Shown: piece after piece, positions 1-6,483 of the stretch
How positions within the stretch are numbered: position 1 is the first letter of the stretch
Layout of the letters: every line of letters starts with the position of its first letter
Source: Desulfurobacterium sp.
Lineage (GTDB): Bacteria > Aquificota > Aquificia > Desulfurobacteriales > Desulfurobacteriaceae
Direction: 5' to 3'
NCBI GenBank assembly: GCA_026988135.1
Contig: JALSLT010000109.1
Coordinates: 1-30,976, forward strand
Length of the DNA: 30,976 nucleotides
Notes under the pieces: model-generated
The model's input: only the letters and a program-made list of their open reading frames with translations
What the model was told of the DNA's origin: nothing
Databases searched by the model: none
Program-made: the position numbers and the translations under genes

Positions 1-320
1 CCGTAAAATGTTTCACTGAAAAATACGCTGTCTTTCTCTTCTTTCTGTTCCTGTTTTTTTACACCACGAATAATGAGGTGATTTCCTCTGACTCTCGCGT
101 CTATAGTATCTTTGTCAATTCCCGGCATTTCAGCTCTTACCACAAGTTCATCAGGTGTTTCATACATCTCTATCTTAGGTTCGAACCCTGCCTCGAATCC
201 GGGAACATCTCCGACCCCCCTTGTTAATTCCGAAAGCATCTTCTCCATCTCTTTAGAAATTCTGAAAAAGTCCTCAAAGGGGTCGTATTCACCTTTTCTT
301 CCGAAAAATCCTCCAAACAT
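1..320 (-). CDS. Small heat-shock protein Hsp20/alpha-crystallin family (C-terminus cut by window edge)
   Basis: Translating the minus strand from the ATG at 320 gives 106 residues before the window ends. The N-terminus (MFGGFFGRKGEYDPFEDFF) is the aromatic, Phe-rich arm typical of Hsp20 proteins. It is followed by the start of the alpha-crystallin domain (PKIEMYETPDELVVRAEMPG, then HLIIRG). Members are ATP-independent cytosolic holdases that bind unfolding proteins. A purine-rich SD (AGGGGGG) lies about 6 bases before the ATG, and a near-consensus promoter sits at 370-398. The C-terminal IxI/V motif cannot be seen. The family assignment is firm. Confidence 0.9.
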   Translation of the reverse strand, partial: MFGGFFGRKGEYDPFEDFFRISKEMEKMLSELTRGVGDVPGFEAGFEPKIEMYETPDELVVRAEMPGIDKDTIDARVRGNHLIIRGVKKQEQKEEKDSVFFSETFY

Positions 321-369
321 CGCATTCCCCCCTAAAAGATTGTTTTAAGTTTCATTCAGTCCTGTTTTA

Positions 370-398
370 AATATAAATAGATTTGAACTGGTCGTCAA
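370..398 (-). promoter_or_regulatory. Sigma70-type promoter of the Hsp20 gene
   Basis: On the minus strand, TTGACG (398-393) is followed by a 17-base spacer and TATATT (375-370). This leaves a leader of roughly 40 bases before the SD and ATG at 320. It resembles a housekeeping promoter. No CIRCE-type inverted repeat was seen beside it. Confidence 0.65.
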
Positions 399-435
399 TG
401 GGAGATTTGGATAAAACGCAAGATGGAAAGGCCGT

Positions 436-454
436 TCCGGGACAAAGTCCCGGA
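436..454 (-). terminator. Hairpin just after the BI-1-like gene
   Basis: A perfect 8-bp stem (TCCGGGAC/GTCCCGGA) with a 3-base loop lies 4 bases beyond the stop codon of the minus-strand gene ending at 459. The T-run downstream on the minus strand is not immediate, so it may be a weak terminator or an mRNA 3'-end stabiliser. Confidence 0.4.
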
Positions 455-458
455 GAAA

Positions 459-1121
459 TCAGTCCCTTCTTTCTCCGAAGAGGTTTAAAAGCGCAAGGAA
501 AAGGTTTATAAGGTCAAGGTATAGAGCTAAAGCACCGAAAAATGCGTTTCCGTCTGTATAGGCCATCTCTTCAAGTTTTTGAATATCATAGGCTGTCAAT
601 CCAAGGAAGACAATGACGGTTATTGCGCTTATCACCATGCCAAAACCTGCCGAATGGAGTAAAAACATATTCAACAGAGATGCTATTATTATTCCTATAA
701 GGCCTACAAACAGATATGTTCCGAATCTTCTGAAATCAACTTTTTTTGTCAGGGCCAAAATTGCCATTATTCCGAAGAGGATACTCGCAGAAGCAAAAGC
801 TGTTATTATTGAAGATCCCGTATATATGTAAAAGATTGGGGCGAGAAGCATTCCTTCAAGTGCCGAAAACAGATAAAAAGTTATTCCGGCTAAAACTCCG
901 TTATTCCTTAGAACCCCTGTCAGAATGACAAGAACGAAGCTTAAAATTCCAAATCCGATAGCTCCGAATGTTCCTATCTTTGTCCACAAACCTGTGGAAA
1001 GTGTCATATAGACGGATATTGCTGTTAGTAGTAGTCCTAAGAACATATTAAGGAATACTTTCGATAGAAAAGCATTGAAATCGGTGGTTCCTGTCTTTTC
1101 TATCTGATAGAATCTATCCAT
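459..1121 (-). CDS. Bax inhibitor-1/YccA family integral membrane protein
   Basis: A 220-residue, very hydrophobic protein with about seven predicted membrane segments between residues 20 and 210. Its N-terminal region precedes the first helix (FLSKVFLNMFLGLLLTAISV), and the conserved C-terminal part carries TAYDIQKLEEMA and ALALYLDLINLFLALLNLFG. These are hallmarks of the BI-1/TMBIM/YccA family, inner-membrane proteins linked in some members to pH-gated calcium leak or to FtsH modulation. The role here is not shown. The start is set by a strong SD (AGGAGG, 1133-1128) seven bases before ATG. It is divergent from rplU and followed by a hairpin at 436-454. Confidence 0.9.
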   Translation of the reverse strand: MDRFYQIEKTGTTDFNAFLSKVFLNMFLGLLLTAISVYMTLSTGLWTKIGTFGAIGFGILSFVLVILTGVLRNNGVLAGITFYLFSALEGMLLAPIFYIYTGSSIITAFASASILFGIMAILALTKKVDFRRFGTYLFVGLIGIIIASLLNMFLLHSAGFGMVISAITVIVFLGLTAYDIQKLEEMAYTDGNAFFGALALYLDLINLFLALLNLFGERRD

Positions 1122-1238
1122 AGTTTCCTCCTGTTTGGTTTTTTCCGTTTTTTTGCAACTATTAAATATAGTCCTTTTGAATTAACTGTTTTTAAGTTGA
1201 AACACTGGAAATATATTTGAATAAGTATATTTTTACTC

Positions 1239-1266
1239 TTGACCAAAAGTGTATTTTTGCTATAAA
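1239..1266 (+). promoter_or_regulatory. Promoter of rplU-rpmA
   Basis: TTGACC (1239-1244), a 16-base spacer and TATAAA (1261-1266) give a good sigma70-type promoter. Transcription should begin near 1273, about 37 bases before the rplU ATG. This argues against any rplU start further upstream. Confidence 0.65.
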
Positions 1267-1309
1267 TTACACTTCCGCGTTTCAAATTTATTTTATCGGA
1301 GGTTCCGTA

Positions 1310-1618
1310 ATGTATGCAGTTGTTAAAACAGGCGGAAAGCAGTATGTTGTAGAGCCCGGTCAGGTTTTAAAGGTTGAGAAGGTAAACCTACCTGAGGGTT
1401 CGGAAGTTGAGCTTGAAGCTTTAATGGTTAAAAATGAAGATGGTTCCGTAAAAGTTGGAAGTGAGCTTGAAAATTCTAAAGTTAAAGCTACGGTTGTAAG
1501 ACATGGTAGAGGAAAGAAAATAGTAGTGTTTAAGTACAAGTCGAAAAAACATTATCAGAGAAAGGCCGGGCATCGTCAGTATTTTACAGAGCTTAAAATT
1601 GATGAAATTGTAAGCTAA
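1310..1618 (+). CDS. rplU: 50S ribosomal protein L21 (bL21)
   Basis: 102 residues beginning MYAVVKTGGKQYVVEPGQ, the unmistakable L21 N-terminus, and ending with the basic segment FKYKSKKHYQRKAGHRQ. The protein binds 23S rRNA in the large subunit. The ATG at 1310 is chosen because it gives the normal family length, is preceded by a strong SD (TCGGAGGT, 1296-1303), and lies downstream of the promoter at 1239-1266. An in-frame upstream ATG at 1217 lies before that promoter and is rejected. rpmA follows after 13 bases, the usual bacterial pairing. Confidence 0.97.
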   Translation: MYAVVKTGGKQYVVEPGQVLKVEKVNLPEGSEVELEALMVKNEDGSVKVGSELENSKVKATVVRHGRGKKIVVFKYKSKKHYQRKAGHRQYFTELKIDEIVS

Positions 1619-1631
1619 TCGGAGGTTTATT

Positions 1632-1889
1632 ATGGCACATAAGAAAGGTATGGGTTCTACCAAAAACGGTAGGGATACGATTGGTAAAAGACTTGGTGTA
1701 AAAAGACATGACGGACAGATTGTTAAAGCAGGTAATATCCTTGTCAGACAGAGGGGTACAAGTGTTCACCCTGGTGCTAACGTAGGGGTTGGAAGAGACT
1801 ATACGCTTTTTGCATTAGTTGAAGGTACTGTAAAGTTTGAAAGAAAAAGGAATAAAAAGGTTGTAAGTGTATATCCTTTAGATAATTGA
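1632..1889 (+). CDS. rpmA: 50S ribosomal protein L27 (bL27)
   Basis: 85 residues starting MAHKKGMGSTKNGRDTIGKR, the L27 signature; the flexible N-terminus reaches the peptidyl-transferase centre. Residue 7 is Met where many bacteria have Gly, a small variation. SD TCGGAGG lies 8 bases before the ATG. It is co-transcribed with rplU. The stop is one base from the end of the convergent DsbC-like gene. A short AGGGG/CCCCT hairpin (1893-1909) overlaps both gene ends and may serve as a weak shared terminator. Confidence 0.97.
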   Translation: MAHKKGMGSTKNGRDTIGKRLGVKRHDGQIVKAGNILVRQRGTSVHPGANVGVGRDYTLFALVEGTVKFERKRNKKVVSVYPLDN

Positions 1890-1890
1890 T

Positions 1891-2601
1891 TTAGGGGCTT
1901 TGTTCCCCTCTTCCTCTTATCGATTCATCTATTACTTTCTCCACACTGTCTTCTCCGGATAATACTTTTCCGGCGGGTGTTATAAAGATAGGTGTGCTTA
2001 CAAGTCCTCTCGATTTCAGTTTATCCATCACGGACCAGATATTTAATTTCCCCGTGGTGCAAACTTTCCCGTTAAAATTTCCTTCCATATAATCGGAAAT
2101 GTTGCCTTTTTTACAGATGAATTTAACAGCTTTTTCCTCAGCCTCCTTTGACGAGAAAGGGGCAAGGATGAATTTTAATTTTATTCCGTTGTCAAAAAAC
2201 AGTTTCATTTTCTTGCTGCTGTTTCTGCATGCTTCACAATCCGGGTCAACAATAACGAAAACGTAATTCTTTCCGTTTCCGGCTTCAAAGCTTACTGATT
2301 TATTTAGAAACTTGATGAATCTACTGTCCACTTTCCTGTCGGGAAGCTTAAAAATCATACCTTTGATAAGATAACGAGAATTTGTGTCTATAAAAAAATT
2401 CCCGTTGTATTTTGTTATAACTCTGCAGAAACCGTCGATTCCTATGGGGTAAACAGCTTCTATCATCGCTGGTTTTTTAAAAACAGTATCTATCTGCTTT
2501 TTTACGGATTGCATGTCAGGACACTTGTTCCCGGCAAAAGCGGAACTCATTGCAAAGATTCCTGATAATATTCCCAATACGGTACTTGTTATTTTCATCA
2601 T
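1891..2601 (-). CDS. Periplasmic DsbC/DsbG-like thiol:disulfide interchange protein
   Basis: 236 residues with a Sec signal peptide (about 1-23, cleavage after SAFA). A short N-terminal region (about 25-90) resembles the DsbC dimerisation part, and a thioredoxin-fold domain starts at about residue 105. That domain has the active site CEAC within DPDCEACR and the cis-proline motif VSTPIFI. DsbC-type proteins isomerise or reduce wrong disulfides in the periplasm and need a DsbD/CcdA-type reductant, not seen in this window. Length matches the family. The start could be either of two adjacent ATGs (2601 or 2598). No good SD is visible, and a TATGGTAAAAT stretch lies just upstream. Confidence 0.85.
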   Translation of the reverse strand: MMKITSTVLGILSGIFAMSSAFAGNKCPDMQSVKKQIDTVFKKPAMIEAVYPIGIDGFCRVITKYNGNFFIDTNSRYLIKGMIFKLPDRKVDSRFIKFLNKSVSFEAGNGKNYVFVIVDPDCEACRNSSKKMKLFFDNGIKLKFILAPFSSKEAEEKAVKFICKKGNISDYMEGNFNGKVCTTGKLNIWSVMDKLKSRGLVSTPIFITPAGKVLSGEDSVEKVIDESIRGRGEQSP

Positions 2602-2629
2602 AGTGCAATTTTACCATAAGGAGTAACAG

Positions 2630-2657
2630 TTGCTATTGATTGTAAAATTCATATATT
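2630..2657 (+). promoter_or_regulatory. Promoter of the C_GCAxxG_C_C-like gene
   Basis: TTGCTA (2630-2635), a 16-base spacer and TATATT (2652-2657), about 30 bases before the ATG at 2688, with a strong SD GAGGAGG at 2674-2680 in between. Confidence 0.5.
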
Positions 2658-2687
2658 ACATACCTGTAAATTCGAGGAGGTTAGAGT

Positions 2688-3242
2688 ATGGATATTGGTA
2701 AGATTGTTGAGAATATGAGTATTTACAGAAAAACCTTTGGAAGTTTAACACCTTTGAAGTTTCCTGATTTTGATACGGTTTCTCAAAAAGCTTACGAAGG
2801 TTATCTTATTTCCGGATGTGAGTTTGGAGTTGTTACTTCCATTACGGATTCCTTTGGGGTTACAGTTTCTTTTGAAGACGTATTAAAAGTAAAAAAAGAG
2901 CTTCCGAACAGATGGGATTTTATTTGTGGGGCTATAACAGGAGCGTTTGTTTCTTTCTCTTTTTTCTTGGAGGAAAAAAACTTTGAGTTAGCGGTTAATG
3001 AGATAATGAAATTTCACAACGAGACTTCTCTTCCTCTGTTTAAGGGAAATGGCCTTAAAGTGCCAAAAGCTTCTGCGGAATCTATAAATTGCAGAGATTC
3101 GATTATAAATTGGACAAAGAAGACAGGTGTTGCCGTAAAAAGTCCTTTAAGAAGTGAAAGATGTGCAAGAGTAACAGCCGATGTTTCTTTAAAGACAGTA
3201 AACATGATTGTTAAGACGGTTTCTCTTCCGCAATTTGTTTAA
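2688..3242 (+). CDS. Divergent C_GCAxxG_C_C-type (putative redox) protein
   Basis: 184 residues with four cysteines spaced as in the C_GCAxxG_C_C family: C44 in GYLISGCEFG, C80 in FICGAITGAF, C135 and C159. The second site shows the family's C-G-A-x-x-G core. The family is predicted to bind a metal or Fe-S centre or to act as a redox protein, but its biochemistry is poorly known. No signal peptide is present, so it is probably cytosolic. It has its own promoter (2630-2657) and SD. Assignment rests on the cysteine pattern and helical context, so it is moderate. Confidence 0.6.
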   Translation: MDIGKIVENMSIYRKTFGSLTPLKFPDFDTVSQKAYEGYLISGCEFGVVTSITDSFGVTVSFEDVLKVKKELPNRWDFICGAITGAFVSFSFFLEEKNFELAVNEIMKFHNETSLPLFKGNGLKVPKASAESINCRDSIINWTKKTGVAVKSPLRSERCARVTADVSLKTVNMIVKTVSLPQFV

Positions 3243-3309
3243 CACTATTTTGTGGAAATAATCCGAACAGGATATAAATTAGTTTAAACGTGTTTTATAT
3301 GGAGGGGTT

Positions 3310-3684
3310 ATGGAAGAGAGACTTTTGAGAGATGAGCTTGTGGAGCTGATGGCTACGGTTCTTGAGATGGAAGGGTTTGAGGTTTATGATGTTGAAACCG
3401 ATGATGTGTATAAGCCCGATTTCCTTGCCGTTTATAAGGACGAGGAAGTTGAATACCAAATAGCTGTTCAGGTTGAAGATTGCGATTCCATAGATACTCC
3501 TTCTGCAAAAGAGAGAGCGAATGCGATTGCTGAGCATTGTCGCCAGTCGGGGGAAGGGTTTTTTATCTCCGTGCCTCTTGAGTGTGAAGATAAAGCTCAG
3601 AACAAATTGAAAGAGTGGGAAGTAGAGGATGTTGCGGAACTTGTTCCCATAGGTCTTGAGCTTGAAGAAGATGAAGAGGAATGA
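3310..3684 (+). CDS. Hypothetical acidic protein, possible nuclease-like fold
   Basis: 124 residues, strongly acidic, with a Glu/Asp-only tail (LELEEDEEE). It is not recognised as a named family. The layout of an N-terminal helix with Glu residues, then KPDFLAVYKD, a strand, and YQIAVQVEDCDS resembles the PD-(D/E)xK/Holliday-resolvase fold, but the catalytic Lys is absent (QVE), so any such domain may be inactive. SD GGAGGGG (3301-3307) fixes the start. A hairpin terminator follows at 3690. Function unknown. Confidence 0.6.
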   Translation: MEERLLRDELVELMATVLEMEGFEVYDVETDDVYKPDFLAVYKDEEVEYQIAVQVEDCDSIDTPSAKERANAIAEHCRQSGEGFFISVPLECEDKAQNKLKEWEVEDVAELVPIGLELEEDEEE

Positions 3685-3689
3685 TTTAG

Positions 3690-3714
3690 AGGGAGGGAAA
3701 CCTCCCTTGATTTT
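3690..3714 (+). terminator. Rho-independent terminator after the acidic protein gene
   Basis: A 7-bp stem AGGGAGG/CCTCCCT with a GAAA tetraloop (3690-3707) is followed by TGATTTT. It begins 6 bases past the stop codon. The next gene's ATG is at 3725, so some read-through or a promoter within the hairpin region is needed for that gene. Confidence 0.6.
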
Positions 3715-3724
3715 GGGATAGATT

Positions 3725-4648
3725 ATGGATGTAAAGTTTAAAACCTTTTCTGTTTATCTTAAAAAAGTTTTTAAAGAGAAAGTTTATAGGGTAACTGTTG
3801 ATGCCGGTTTTACCTGTCCAAATAGAGACGGAACAGTAGGGAGTGAGGGGTGTATCTACTGTTATGAGGGTTCGGAATATAACCGGGAGAAAAGAAAAAA
3901 ATCGGTAAGAGAACAGATAGAAGAGGGGATAGAAAAGGCAAAGAAAAGATACAAGGCGGAAAAATTTCTGGTATATTATCAAGCTTACACAAACACTTAT
4001 GCTTCTGTTGAACGTCTTAAAAGAGTTTATGATGAAATAAAGAATTTCCCTGATGTTGTCGGTCTTATCATAGGTACAAGGCCTGATGCCGTTTCAGAGG
4101 AAATAATTAGATTGATAAACAGTTATGCGGATAGGTATCTTGTCTGGATAGAGTATGGTCTTGAAAGTCCACACTTTAAATCTCTTCAATGGATGAAACG
4201 AGGGCACGGTTTTTCCGACTTTCTGCATGCTTTTAATTTAACAAAGAACTATTCTTCTATAAATATTTGTGTTCATACAATTTTAGGTCTTCCGACGGAA
4301 ACGAAGGAGGAGATGTTTGAAACTGCCGATATTCTTGCGGCGATGGGAGTTGACGGTGTTAAGATTCATCCTCTTCATGTCATAAAAGGGACACTTCTTG
4401 AGGAGCTTTATCTCAATTATCCTTTTCCTCTTTTTAAAGAGGAGGAGTATATCGATACGATTGTTGATTTTATAGAGCGGCTTCACCCTGATACTGTTAT
4501 TCAGAGGGTAACGGGAGAAGCACCGGAAGAGTTGCTTATAGCACCTGTATGGTGTAATCAAAAGGACAAGAACAGGTTAATCAACAGGATAAGAGAGAGA
4601 TTTGTCGAAAGAGGTGCCTTCCAGGGAAGATTGTGTAAATTCTGTTAG
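3725..4648 (+). CDS. Radical SAM protein, YhcC/TIGR01212 family
   Basis: 307 residues. The 4Fe-4S ligands are C31, C43 and C46 in the characteristic arrangement CPNRDGTVG...GCIYC, matching the YhcC family rather than the plain CxxxCxxC type. Further family features are YYQAYTNTYA, GLIIGTRPDA, WIEYGLES and the KIHPLHVIKGT block. Members cleave S-adenosylmethionine to a 5'-deoxyadenosyl radical. The substrate is not established, although genomic contexts suggest RNA or translation-related roles. It is cytosolic. No obvious SD is visible and the ATG is only 17 bases after the hairpin above. Confidence 0.9.
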   Translation: MDVKFKTFSVYLKKVFKEKVYRVTVDAGFTCPNRDGTVGSEGCIYCYEGSEYNREKRKKSVREQIEEGIEKAKKRYKAEKFLVYYQAYTNTYASVERLKRVYDEIKNFPDVVGLIIGTRPDAVSEEIIRLINSYADRYLVWIEYGLESPHFKSLQWMKRGHGFSDFLHAFNLTKNYSSINICVHTILGLPTETKEEMFETADILAAMGVDGVKIHPLHVIKGTLLEELYLNYPFPLFKEEEYIDTIVDFIERLHPDTVIQRVTGEAPEELLIAPVWCNQKDKNRLINRIRERFVERGAFQGRLCKFC

Positions 4649-4677
4649 AATAATGTTTATTTTTCGGAGGTTTTTTA

Positions 4678-5268
4678 ATGCTTACAGAAGGAGAAATTAA
4701 GGAGATTTTTTTGAAGACCGATGCTTTTCTTGAGGGACATTTTCTTCTTTCAAGCGGTCTTCACAGTTCTTACTATTTACAGTGTGCCAGAGTTCTTCAG
4801 TATCCTGAATTTGCGGAAATTTTATGTAGGGATATAGCCGAAAAGGTGAAAATGCTTGATGTTGATATCGACTTTGTGATTGCTCCTGCTATAGGCGGTA
4901 TAGTTGTTTCCTATGAAACTGCAAGACACTTTGGTTTAAGGGGTATTTTTGCAGAGAGGAAGGATGGTGTGAATCTTATTTTAAGAAGAGGTTTTGAAAT
5001 AAGACCCGGAGAGAAGGCGCTTGTTGTTGAAGATGTGATTACAACAGGGAAATCGACAAAGGAAACGATGGAAGTTGTAAGGTCTTGTGGCGGTGAAGTT
5101 GTTGCTGTTGCGAGTCTTGTTGATAGAAGTGGAGGTACTGTAGATTTTGGAGTGCCTTTTGCAACTTTATGGAGTCTTCATGTTCCTTCCTATAAAGCTG
5201 AAACATGTCCTATATGTAGGGAAGGAAAAATTCCCCTTGAAAAGCCGGGAAGTAGAAAAATAGTATAG
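4678..5268 (+). CDS. pyrE: Orotate phosphoribosyltransferase
   Basis: 196 residues. The PRPP-binding loop is VVEDVITTGKST (about 116-127), and the orotate/PRPP elements FLLSSGLHSSYY (about 22-33) and FAERK (91-95) are present. The enzyme converts orotate and PRPP to orotidine monophosphate in pyrimidine synthesis. The C-terminal CPIC pair and length are typical of the Thermus/archaeal-type PyrE. SD CGGAGG lies 9 bases before the ATG. The gene is followed after 10 bases by the polyprenyl synthase, so they are probably co-transcribed. Confidence 0.95.
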   Translation: MLTEGEIKEIFLKTDAFLEGHFLLSSGLHSSYYLQCARVLQYPEFAEILCRDIAEKVKMLDVDIDFVIAPAIGGIVVSYETARHFGLRGIFAERKDGVNLILRRGFEIRPGEKALVVEDVITTGKSTKETMEVVRSCGGEVVAVASLVDRSGGTVDFGVPFATLWSLHVPSYKAETCPICREGKIPLEKPGSRKIV

Positions 5269-5278
5269 GAAGGGTTCT

Positions 5279-6253
5279 ATGAAAATATTTAAACCTTTTG
5301 AGGTTATAAAGGATGAGCTTTATGCCTGTGAAGTGTTTGCGGGAAATCTATTAAGGTCGGATGTTAAATCTGTTCTTGAGACAGGTGGCTATATTTTTAA
5401 TAGTGGTGGAAAAAGGGTACGGCCCGGTCTTACGATTTTATCCGGAAAGCTTTTTAGTCCTGATGATAAAAAATTGATTCCCGTTGCTATAGCTATGGAG
5501 TTTATTCATACGGCTACTCTTCTTCATGATGATATTGTTGATGGCGCTTCTTTGAGGAGAGGTAATCCTTCTGCCAATGCGGTTTTTGGCAACGATGTCG
5601 CTGTCCTTGTCGGGGACTATATGTTTGCTCAAGGTGTTTCGACATTTGCAACTTACGGTGGTGTTGAGGTTCTTCGGAGAGCCCTTGATGCGATTAGAGA
5701 TATGTCGGAAGGAGAGCTTAAACAGCTTGAAATGATAGGGAAAGTAGATTTAACGGAGGAAGGTTATTTTGACATAATTTATAGAAAAACCGCATCTCTT
5801 CTTTCAGCCTGTTGTGAAGCAGGAGCTATTGTCGGAGGAGTGGATGGTAAACAGAAGATTTCAATGAGAGATTTCGGAAAATTTATAGGTTATGCTTTTC
5901 AATTGGTTGATGATGCTTTTGATTATGTTTCCGATGAAGAAACGATAGGAAAGCCTGCCGGGAATGATATAAGAGAAGGTAAGGTTACATATCCTTTTAT
6001 AGCTGTTCGACATACTTTTAATGATTCGGAAAGGGAGAAAGTCGGAGCAATTTTCTCTTCACAAAATCCTTCAAAAGCGGATATAAGTTATATAAGAGAG
6101 CTGGTCTTGGAGCGTGGTGGGGTTGAAAAAACCGTTTTTCTTGCCAGAGAGTATGTAAATAGGGCAAAGGAGCTACTTGATTCTGCAAAAGATTCCGTTT
6201 ATAAAGAGTCTCTGAAACAGATAGCTGATTTTATAGTGGCAAGAACTTATTAA
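5279..6253 (+). CDS. Long-chain polyprenyl diphosphate synthase (IspB/octaprenyl type)
   Basis: 324 residues of the trans-isoprenyl diphosphate synthase family. The first aspartate-rich motif is DDIVD (84-88, in HTATLLHDDIVD) and the second DDAFD (211-215). GGKRVRP (43-49) binds pyrophosphate. The residue five before the first motif is Ala, a small side chain that in this family allows long chains, so the product is probably the side chain of the membrane quinone. The exact chain length cannot be read. It is cytosolic or membrane-associated. Confidence 0.9.
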   Translation: MKIFKPFEVIKDELYACEVFAGNLLRSDVKSVLETGGYIFNSGGKRVRPGLTILSGKLFSPDDKKLIPVAIAMEFIHTATLLHDDIVDGASLRRGNPSANAVFGNDVAVLVGDYMFAQGVSTFATYGGVEVLRRALDAIRDMSEGELKQLEMIGKVDLTEEGYFDIIYRKTASLLSACCEAGAIVGGVDGKQKISMRDFGKFIGYAFQLVDDAFDYVSDEETIGKPAGNDIREGKVTYPFIAVRHTFNDSEREKVGAIFSSQNPSKADISYIRELVLERGGVEKTVFLAREYVNRAKELLDSAKDSVYKESLKQIADFIVARTY

Positions 6254-6356
6254 AATTTGTATTCTGAAATTGAAAAGGAAATTATCTTTTTAAAAGTCGT
6301 TTAGGGGCTAAAGATATTGGATTTACAACAAATCACCAAAGTGTGTTGTTTGCTCG

Positions 6357-6427
6357 ACGGTTGATTTTGTGTTTAAGCTCATAGAATTTCTTTGAGAAAG
6401 TTTATCGGTAGAGTTACGGTCAACCGT
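6357..6427. repeat. Inverted repeat upstream of the methyltransferase gene
   Basis: ACGGTTGA (6357-6364) and TCAACCGT (6420-6427) form an exact 8-bp inverted repeat with 55 bases between. The right arm is itself part of the palindrome ACGGT-CA-ACCGT (6416-6427), which ends 56 bases before the ATG at 6484. The remainder of 6254-6483 shows no gene. It may be an operator for the helix-turn-helix of the downstream methyltransferase. Confidence 0.45.
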
Positions 6428-6483
6428 TGGGTTTGGTTTTTATGTGTAATCAAAAAGAGAGAATTAGATTTTAGGTTGAAATT

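Noticed and set aside
112..348. Plus-strand open frame opposite the Hsp20 gene
   Set aside because: Low-complexity Ser/Pro product with no SD; it is the complement of a clearly recognisable Hsp20 coding region.
1217..1309. N-terminal extension of L21 from an upstream ATG
   Set aside because: It would place the start before the promoter at 1239-1266 and add 31 residues unlike any L21; the SD is at 1296-1303.
6416..6427. GTCAAC within the palindrome (a HincII-type GTYRAC site) as the recognition site of the restriction pair
   Set aside because: A 6-base degenerate match is common by chance, and the nuclease does not resemble HincII.
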